From contig JAAYGJ010000224.1 of the NCBI GenBank assembly GCA_012727745.1, positions 1 through 9,583 on the forward strand: a stretch of 9,583 nucleotides of DNA, given 5' to 3'. The position numbers and the translations under genes were made by a program. Shown here piece by piece: positions 5,859 through 9,583 of the stretch; positions within the stretch are counted from its first letter, which is position 1, and each line of letters starts with the position of its first letter. The notes under the pieces were generated by a model that saw nothing but the letters and a program-made list of their open reading frames with translations, was not told the origin of the DNA and did not search any database. Source of the stretch: Clostridia bacterium. GTDB taxonomy: Bacteria > Bacillota > DSM-521 > Neomoorellales > Neomoorellaceae.

Positions 5859-6084
5859 GCGGTTCCACCCTCTTTGGGAAAATACCCCCACTCAGCGGGT
5901 TATAATAACCCCTGCCCTAACGGTGCAGCACCGGCAGGGCCTACTCTGCTTTCAACCCTGCAGCTCCCAGGTGCACTTCAACGCCCGGTGCCCGGGGCCA
6001 CTTTCAGCCGGCGGTGGTCCCTCTCTGATGGCCCTCTGGTACGTTTACTCTCCCTGTTCACAGCTTTTACTCCTATATTAAATC
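5822..6084 (-). promoter_or_regulatory. tRNA-Cys-responsive T-box leader controlling cysE-cysS-mrnC
   Basis: A T-box riboswitch senses uncharged tRNA and switches between antiterminator and terminator. The conserved T-box AGGGTGGAACCGCGG lies at 5871-5857. Stem I shows AGTA (6049-6046) facing GAA (5979-5977) as in a loop-E specifier bulge, the distal CAGAGAGGG (6027-6019) and GCTGAAAG (6008-6001). The specifier codon after GAAG is TGC (5975-5973), cysteine. The antiterminator bulge TGGA (5867-5864) would pair with a UCCA 3' end, matching the U73 discriminator of tRNA-Cys. A probable stem III is at 5914-5940 and a further perfect hairpin at 5897-5911. The leader precedes the cysteine synthesis and charging genes, as in B. 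subtilis gltX-cysE-cysS. Confidence 0.96.
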
Positions 6085-6090
6085 AGCATA

Positions 6091-6120
6091 ATTATAAACC
6101 GGGCTGCAAACTGCTGTCAA
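6091..6120 (-). promoter_or_regulatory. Consensus sigma-A promoter for the cysteine T-box operon, inside the end of ispF
   Basis: On the minus strand TTGACA (6120-6115) and TATAAT (6096-6091) both match the sigma-A consensus perfectly and are 18 bp apart. The -35 box lies in ispF codons and the -10 box covers the last Leu codon and most of the TAA stop. The predicted start is G6084 or A6083, exactly where the T-box stem I should begin. The unit can therefore be transcribed independently of ispD-ispF. Confidence 0.9.
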
Positions 6121-6583
6121 GGAGCAGTACAACCGCCTGGGCAGCTATACCTTCCCCCCTGCCGCAAAAGCCCAGCCTTTCAGTAGTAGTGGCTTTGATA
6201 CTGATTTGTTCCCTGTCTACAGCCAGTGCCCCGGCTATATTAGTCCGCATGGTCTCGATATAGGGGGCTAAGCGGGGCCGTTCGGCAATAATAACCGTAT
6301 CAGCATTGCCCAGAACGTAACCCCGTTCTACTACCAGCCGGTATGCTTTTGTCAGCAGGACAAGGCTGTCTGCATTTTTATATTCAGGGTCGCCGGGAGG
6401 GAAATGTTTGCCTATATCGCCCAGCGCCGCTGCTCCCAGGAGTGCGTCCGCCAGGGCATGCAATAAAACGTCGGCATCAGAATGGCCTGCTAGCCCCAGT
6501 TCGAACGGTATCTCAACCCCGCCTAAAAGCAGCCGGCGACCGGCAACCAGACGATGCACATCATAACCGTAACCAACCCGCAT
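6092..6583 (-). CDS. ispF: 2-C-methyl-D-erythritol 2,4-cyclodiphosphate synthase
   Basis: Fifth enzyme of the non-mevalonate (MEP) isoprenoid pathway; it cyclises CDP-methylerythritol phosphate, releasing CMP. The 163-aa protein has the family zinc ligands Asp8 and His10 (GYGYDVHRL) and His42 (DADVLLHALADALLGA), at the same numbers as E. coli IspF. GDIGKHFPP (55-63) and the CMP-binding KATTTERLGFCGRGEG (130-145) are intact. ATG follows the ispD TAA directly (TAAATG), so translation is coupled to ispD. Its 3' end doubles as the promoter of the next operon. In B. subtilis gltX would follow here; instead the T-box leader does. Confidence 0.98.
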   Translation of the reverse strand: MRVGYGYDVHRLVAGRRLLLGGVEIPFELGLAGHSDADVLLHALADALLGAAALGDIGKHFPPGDPEYKNADSLVLLTKAYRLVVERGYVLGNADTVIIAERPRLAPYIETMRTNIAGALAVDREQISIKATTTERLGFCGRGEGIAAQAVVLLLDSSLQPGL

Positions 6584-7273
6584 TTAACTCTCACCCGCTA
6601 GAATGGCCCGGGCCACAAGCAAATCTCCCGGGCTAGTGATTTTAATGTTAATATCTTCACCTGTTACTAGCTTAACCGGTTTGCCTGTCCTCTCTACCAG
6701 AGCAGCATCATCAGTAGCCTGCCAGCCCTTTTGCTCTGCCTCTCGGTAAGCTGCAGTTAGCCAGCTGTAGCGAAAAACCTGGGGAGTCTGTACCGACCAG
6801 AGCCGACGGCGTTCCAGAGTAGCTGCAACAAAGCCCTGCTCATCGGCCTGCTTTATGGTTTCTTTTGCCGGCAAAGCTGCAATAGCTGCCCCGCAAATCA
6901 TGGCAGCATTTATTACCCGTTCCAGCAAGGCTAAACTCAAAAAAGGCCGTGCCCCGTCGTGCACGGCCACCCACTCGGCTTTGCTGCTAACGGACTTAAG
7001 GGCAGCAGCAATTGAATCCTGTCTTTCCGCTCCGCCGGGAACTATGTGCCTGACTTTACTGTATTTGCCACTGGCCAGTATTTGCCGGCAGCGACAGATA
7101 TCTTCGGGACGGGTGACAATCACCACTTCATCTACCAGCGCCGACGCTTCCGCTACTGCCAGGGTATAAGCCAGCATTGGTTTGCCCTGCAGAGGTAAGT
7201 AAACTTTGTTGTAACCTGTGCCCAGGCGCTTTCCCCGGCCGGCTGCAGCTACAATCAGGCTCAAGAAAGACAC
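6584..7273 (-). CDS. ispD: 2-C-methyl-D-erythritol 4-phosphate cytidylyltransferase
   Basis: Third enzyme of the MEP pathway, joining methylerythritol phosphate with CTP to give CDP-methylerythritol and pyrophosphate. The 229-aa product carries the nucleotidyltransferase loop IVAAAGRGKRLG (7-18) with Lys23 following, GGAERQDSI (80-88), VAVHDGARPF (102-111), WSVQTPQVFR (159-168), TDDAALVE (187-194) and GEDINIKIT (205-213), all standard for IspD. The start is GTG, overlapping the end of the upstream PIN/TRAM gene by 13 bases, with a GGAG-containing site a few bases upstream. It is followed without a gap by ispF. Both genes read together with yacL as one block. Confidence 0.97.
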   Translation of the reverse strand: MSFLSLIVAAAGRGKRLGTGYNKVYLPLQGKPMLAYTLAVAEASALVDEVVIVTRPEDICRCRQILASGKYSKVRHIVPGGAERQDSIAAALKSVSSKAEWVAVHDGARPFLSLALLERVINAAMICGAAIAALPAKETIKQADEQGFVAATLERRRLWSVQTPQVFRYSWLTAAYREAEQKGWQATDDAALVERTGKPVKLVTGEDINIKITSPGDLLVARAILAGES

Positions 7274-8421
7274 TGGTACTCACTCCGCTCCAGCGATTGC
7301 TGGCCGGCACTCATTTTCCGTTCTGTTCCTTTGGGCCGGGCAAAAATCATCCTGCCAGCAGCCGTTTGCAAGACACTGGTCACCAAAACGGAAATGGTCT
7401 GGCCAATATAGCGACGGCCATTTTCCACCACAATCATGGTGCCATCATCAAGATAGGCCACGCCCTGCCCGATCTCCTTGCCATCTTTGATTACTTGCAC
7501 CGTCATCTCTTCGCCCGGCAACCCAATCGGCTTAACGGCATTGGCCAGTTCATTAATGTTTAAAACCCGTACCCCTTGCAATTCAGCCACTTTATTAAGA
7601 TTGTAATCATTTGTCAGGATAGGTGCACCCAGTTTCTGGGCCAGGCGCACCAGCTTGCTGTCAACTTCTGTCAGATCATCAAAATCCATCTCATTGACCT
7701 TGACGTTAACTCCCATTTCTTTGCGAATTTTATTAAGAATGTCCAGTCCCCGCCGGCCCCGGTTGCGCTTTAAAATGTCCGAAGAATCAGCTATATGCCG
7801 CAACTCCTCTAAAACAAATGAAGGAATTATCATTGTGCCTTCAATAAATCCACTTTTAATAATATCAGCAATACGGCCGTCGATAATAACGCTGGTATCA
7901 AGAATCTTAACATTGGAAATAGCCGCTCGGGGTTCAATATTCTTGCCTTTATCCCGTTCTTTGCTCCCCCAGCGAGGGATCAGACTGAAAAGTCCCCATA
8001 CTTCCTCCTTACGTTTGGTCCCCAAACTCCAGCCCAGATAGCCAAAAAGAATGCTGCCCGCCATGGGAATGTATGGCCCCACATAGGGCAAGTGAAAAAA
8101 AGATGCCCCCAATAAATTAGCTATAATAAGTCCACAAATAAGTCCCAAGGCACCTGTCACTATTTCCTGAGCCGGCGTCCGTTGCAACTTCCCTTCCAGC
8201 CACCGGGTTGATTGGGCGACAAAAATTATTAGCCGCCGTGCCAGAGCGTAGCCGATTACCGCCGCTACGAAAGCTATAAAAATTACCAGCGTCCAGCGTA
8301 AACCGGGCAGGGGGGCGGCACCCCCATTTTCTTGCCACAGATTTAACCCGGCATGCGCGCTGTAATAACCTGCGATTCCAAGCAAAAACGCTATCGCAGC
8401 CCGCAGAACTCGGTCCAACAT
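7261..8421 (-). CDS. yacL: Membrane-anchored PIN/TRAM domain protein, YacL family
   Basis: The 386-aa protein has about four hydrophobic segments at the N-terminus (near 7-25, 43-68, 87-108, 114-134), then a basic linker and a cytoplasmic PIN nuclease-like domain at about 171-285. The PIN acidic residues are visible: Asp175 and Asp181 (ILDTSVIIDGRI), Glu205/206 (FVLEELRHIAD), Asp227, Asp254 and Asp272 (LTNDYNL). A C-terminal TRAM domain, likely RNA-binding, covers about 301-365 (PGEEMTVQVIKDGKEIGQG...). B. subtilis YacL has the same architecture and place before ispD. The precise cellular role is not established to my knowledge; a membrane-tethered RNA-processing activity is inference. ATG is preceded by AAGAAGGTG. 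It overlaps ispD by 13 bases. Confidence 0.93.
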   Translation of the reverse strand: MLDRVLRAAIAFLLGIAGYYSAHAGLNLWQENGGAAPLPGLRWTLVIFIAFVAAVIGYALARRLIIFVAQSTRWLEGKLQRTPAQEIVTGALGLICGLIIANLLGASFFHLPYVGPYIPMAGSILFGYLGWSLGTKRKEEVWGLFSLIPRWGSKERDKGKNIEPRAAISNVKILDTSVIIDGRIADIIKSGFIEGTMIIPSFVLEELRHIADSSDILKRNRGRRGLDILNKIRKEMGVNVKVNEMDFDDLTEVDSKLVRLAQKLGAPILTNDYNLNKVAELQGVRVLNINELANAVKPIGLPGEEMTVQVIKDGKEIGQGVAYLDDGTMIVVENGRRYIGQTISVLVTSVLQTAAGRMIFARPKGTERKMSAGQQSLERSEYQCLS

Positions 8422-8478
8422 CTTTTCACCTTCTTAATGAGATCACTTTCCTTTCAATTCTTCCTCACTTGGCGCCAT

Positions 8479-8487
8479 AATATACCA
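8479..8487 (-). promoter_or_regulatory. Possible extended -10 promoter upstream of the PIN/TRAM gene
   Basis: TGGTATATT (8487-8479) on the minus strand matches the TGn-TATAAT extended -10 pattern with one mismatch, in the 74-bp gap after carD. No good -35 element is visible at standard spacing. It could provide extra transcription of yacL-ispD-ispF, but may be chance. Confidence 0.3.
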
Positions 8488-8495
8488 TTGTAATG

Positions 8496-8972
8496 TCAGG
8501 CCAAAAGTTTTTCCAGCATAGTCTCTACCTGTTTCTTTTCATAATTACGAACCATGGCTAATTCGCTGATTAATATCTGGCGCGCGTTATCCAACATTTT
8601 GCGTTCCCCTGTCGAAAGGCCCTTATCATGCTCCCGCCGGGTTAAAAGGTTGACTACCCTGGCTACTTCGTAAATATTGCCACTGCGGATTTTTTCCAGG
8701 TTAGCCCGATAACGGCGGGTCCAGTTTTCCTCATCATCTTTGGTCTCTTCTTTTAGGATCTTGAACACCTTCTGTACCCCTTTTTCATCTATCACCTCCC
8801 GCAAGCCAACTGTCTCTTCACTTTCCAGGGGGAGCATAACTTTCATATTACCAAGGGGAAAACGCATGAGGTAATATTTCCTCTTCTGGCCCAAAATCTC
8901 CCGTTCCTCAATTGCTTCAATAACACCTGCCCCGTGCATCGGGTATACTACTTTGTCACCCACTTTAAACAT
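8496..8972 (-). CDS. carD: CarD-family RNA polymerase-binding transcription regulator
   Basis: CarD proteins bind the RNA polymerase beta subunit and stabilise open complexes, notably at rRNA and housekeeping promoters. The N-terminal Tudor-like RNAP-interaction domain (about 1-60) shows FKVGDKVVYPMHGAGVIEAI (2-21) and LPLES; the helical C-terminal DNA-binding domain (about 65-155) includes NWTRRYRANLEKI (83-95). Trp84 corresponds to the tryptophan (Trp85 in Mycobacterium tuberculosis CarD) that wedges into the upstream edge of the bubble. I place the start at ATG 8972 (158 aa): it follows GGGAGGAGGGA by 8 nt and gives the family N-terminus. An in-frame GTG at 9005 would add 11 residues but lies almost on the predicted transcription start. 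It occupies the position where disA is often found next to radA. Confidence 0.94.
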   Translation of the reverse strand: MFKVGDKVVYPMHGAGVIEAIEEREILGQKRKYYLMRFPLGNMKVMLPLESEETVGLREVIDEKGVQKVFKILKEETKDDEENWTRRYRANLEKIRSGNIYEVARVVNLLTRREHDKGLSTGERKMLDNARQILISELAMVRNYEKKQVETMLEKLLA

Positions 8973-8980
8973 GCAAGCAA

Positions 8981-8992
8981 TCCCTCCTCCCT
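8981..8992 (-). promoter_or_regulatory. Ribosome-binding site that fixes the carD start
   Basis: AGGGAGGAGGGA (8992-8981) on the minus strand precedes the ATG at 8972 by 8 nt. It lies inside the longer reading frame that begins with GTG at 9005, so it argues for the shorter protein. Confidence 0.85.
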
Positions 8993-9013
8993 GGCAGTTA
9001 GCCACACAGTTCT

Positions 9014-9022
9014 ATTATAACA
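9014..9022 (-). promoter_or_regulatory. Extended -10 promoter for carD
   Basis: TGTTATAAT (9022-9014) on the minus strand is a perfect TATAAT -10 box (9019-9014) with the TGn extension. The -35 region at 17 bp (AGGCAG, 9042-9037) is poor, which is usual for extended -10 promoters. The predicted start is near 9007, giving a leader of about 35 nt. It lies in the 118-bp gap between the radA stop and carD. Confidence 0.75.
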
Positions 9023-9090
9023 AATATTCGTCTCCCCTGCCTGTCGAAGTTTGCCCTCCCGGGTAACTCCGGTAGTCAACCATAATCTGA

Positions 9091-9583
9091 TTAAAGTTTT
9101 AATGCCGTTGCCAGAGCTTCGAGCACAGAACTAACCTCAATAATCTCACAATTGTCTCTTTTGCCCGGCTGCCTCTTATTTCCTGCCGGGATAAGAAAAC
9201 GTTTGAAGCCCAGCCGTAAAGCTTCCTCCAACCGCCGTTCCAGCTGAAATACCGCCCTTACTTCTCCTGCTAGCCCTACCTCGCCTAAAGCCAAAGTCTG
9301 GGCGCCTAGCGGTCGTTCCTTATAGCTGGAGGCTATTGCCAGGCAAACAGCCAGGTCGGCTGCCGGTTCATTAATGTCAATCCCACCGGCAACGTTAAGA
9401 TAAATATCATAACCGCTCAAGGGTAAGGCAGCCCGTTTTTCCAATACCGCTGTTAAGAGCAGGGCCCGGTTGTAATCAATACCAGTACTCAGCCTGCGCG
9501 GGGTACCGAAAGTAGTTCGGCTTACCAACGCCTGGATCTCTAGCAACAGGGGCCTTGTCCCCTCCAGGCAGGCTACTACACAG
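9091..9583 (-). CDS. radA: DNA repair protein RadA (Sms), C-terminal part, open at window edge
   Basis: RadA is a RecA-like helicase/ATPase that promotes branch migration in recombination repair. Only about 163 C-terminal residues are in the window; the zinc finger, Walker motifs and KNRFG motif lie beyond position 9583. The visible part begins in the family-typical segment LEGTRPLLLEIQALVS and continues through the Lon-protease-like domain: SGYDIYLNVAGGIDINEPAADL and ALGEVGLAGEVRAV. The reading frame continues to the window edge without a stop, so an apparent TTG start at 9546 is not the true start. The gene ends 118 bp before carD. In B. subtilis disA would come next; here it does not. Confidence 0.96.
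   Translation of the reverse strand, partial: CVVACLEGTRPLLLEIQALVSRTTFGTPRRLSTGIDYNRALLLTAVLEKRAALPLSGYDIYLNVAGGIDINEPAADLAVCLAIASSYKERPLGAQTLALGEVGLAGEVRAVFQLERRLEEALRLGFKRFLIPAGNKRQPGKRDNCEIIEVSSVLEALATALKL

Noticed and set aside
5874..6263. Plus-strand 129-aa reading frame
   Set aside because: It is antisense to the T-box leader and the end of ispF, both well supported by motifs; the translation is low-complexity and shows no domain.
7128..7310. Minus-strand 60-aa frame over the yacL/ispD junction
   Set aside because: Out of frame with both genes, which overlap each other here and account for the sequence.
7177..8041. Plus-strand reading frames of up to 128 aa opposite ispD and yacL
   Set aside because: They are shadows of strongly supported minus-strand genes; none has a convincing ribosome-binding site or family resemblance.
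8973..9005. Longer carD starting at GTG 9005
   Set aside because: The extra 11 residues encode the ribosome-binding site of the ATG at 8972, and the predicted transcript starts at about 9007, leaving no leader for the GTG.
1..9583. Mobile element, CRISPR array, toxin-antitoxin or defence system
   Set aside because: No transposase, integrase, direct-repeat array, or unfamiliar gene was seen; all sizeable minus-strand genes belong to known housekeeping families.

Overview
This window is a conserved housekeeping cluster from a Gram-positive, endospore-lineage Firmicute, most likely a thermophilic Clostridia member of the Moorella / Thermoanaerobacterales type. That placement is inferred from gene order, the presence of sigH, a cysteine T-box, thyX inside the cluster, GC-rich codon use with purine-rich Shine-Dalgarno sites, and GTG/TTG starts. 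I cannot confirm the species without a search. Every protein gene and both tRNAs lie on the minus strand, so the locus reads from high to low coordinates.

In transcription order the layout is as follows. First comes the 3' part of radA (DNA repair, cut by the window edge). Then carD, with its own extended -10 promoter, is followed by a membrane-anchored PIN/TRAM protein of the YacL family and the MEP-pathway genes ispD and ispF. A sigma-A promoter embedded in the end of ispF drives a 260-nt tRNA-Cys T-box leader. The T-box controls cysE, cysS and mrnC, and through the absence of any clear later terminator probably also thyX, rlmB and rae1 (yacP). sigH follows with its own promoter, and then a tRNA-Tyr / tRNA-fMet(partial) unit with its own promoter.

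Functionally the window joins four themes: isoprenoid precursor synthesis (ispD, ispF); cysteine synthesis and charging under tRNA-Cys control (cysE, cysS); rRNA and mRNA processing or modification (mrnC, rlmB, rae1); and global transcription control (carD, sigH). Translational coupling is dense: yacL/ispD, cysE/cysS, cysS/mrnC and rlmB/rae1 overlap, and ispD/ispF abut exactly.

Compared with the Bacillus subtilis order (radA-disA-yacL-ispD-ispF-gltX-cysE-cysS-mrnC-rlmB-rae1-sigH), disA and gltX are absent from their usual slots, and carD and thyX are added. I found no mobile element, CRISPR array, phage gene or unknown protein gene. The most informative signals are regulatory: the T-box with two independent marks for cysteine, its promoter overlapping the ispF stop codon, an unexplained 177-nt segment after the T-box terminator, and a possible Shine-Dalgarno-sequestering pairing in the sigH leader. 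This is not a previously undescribed system as far as the sequence shows.
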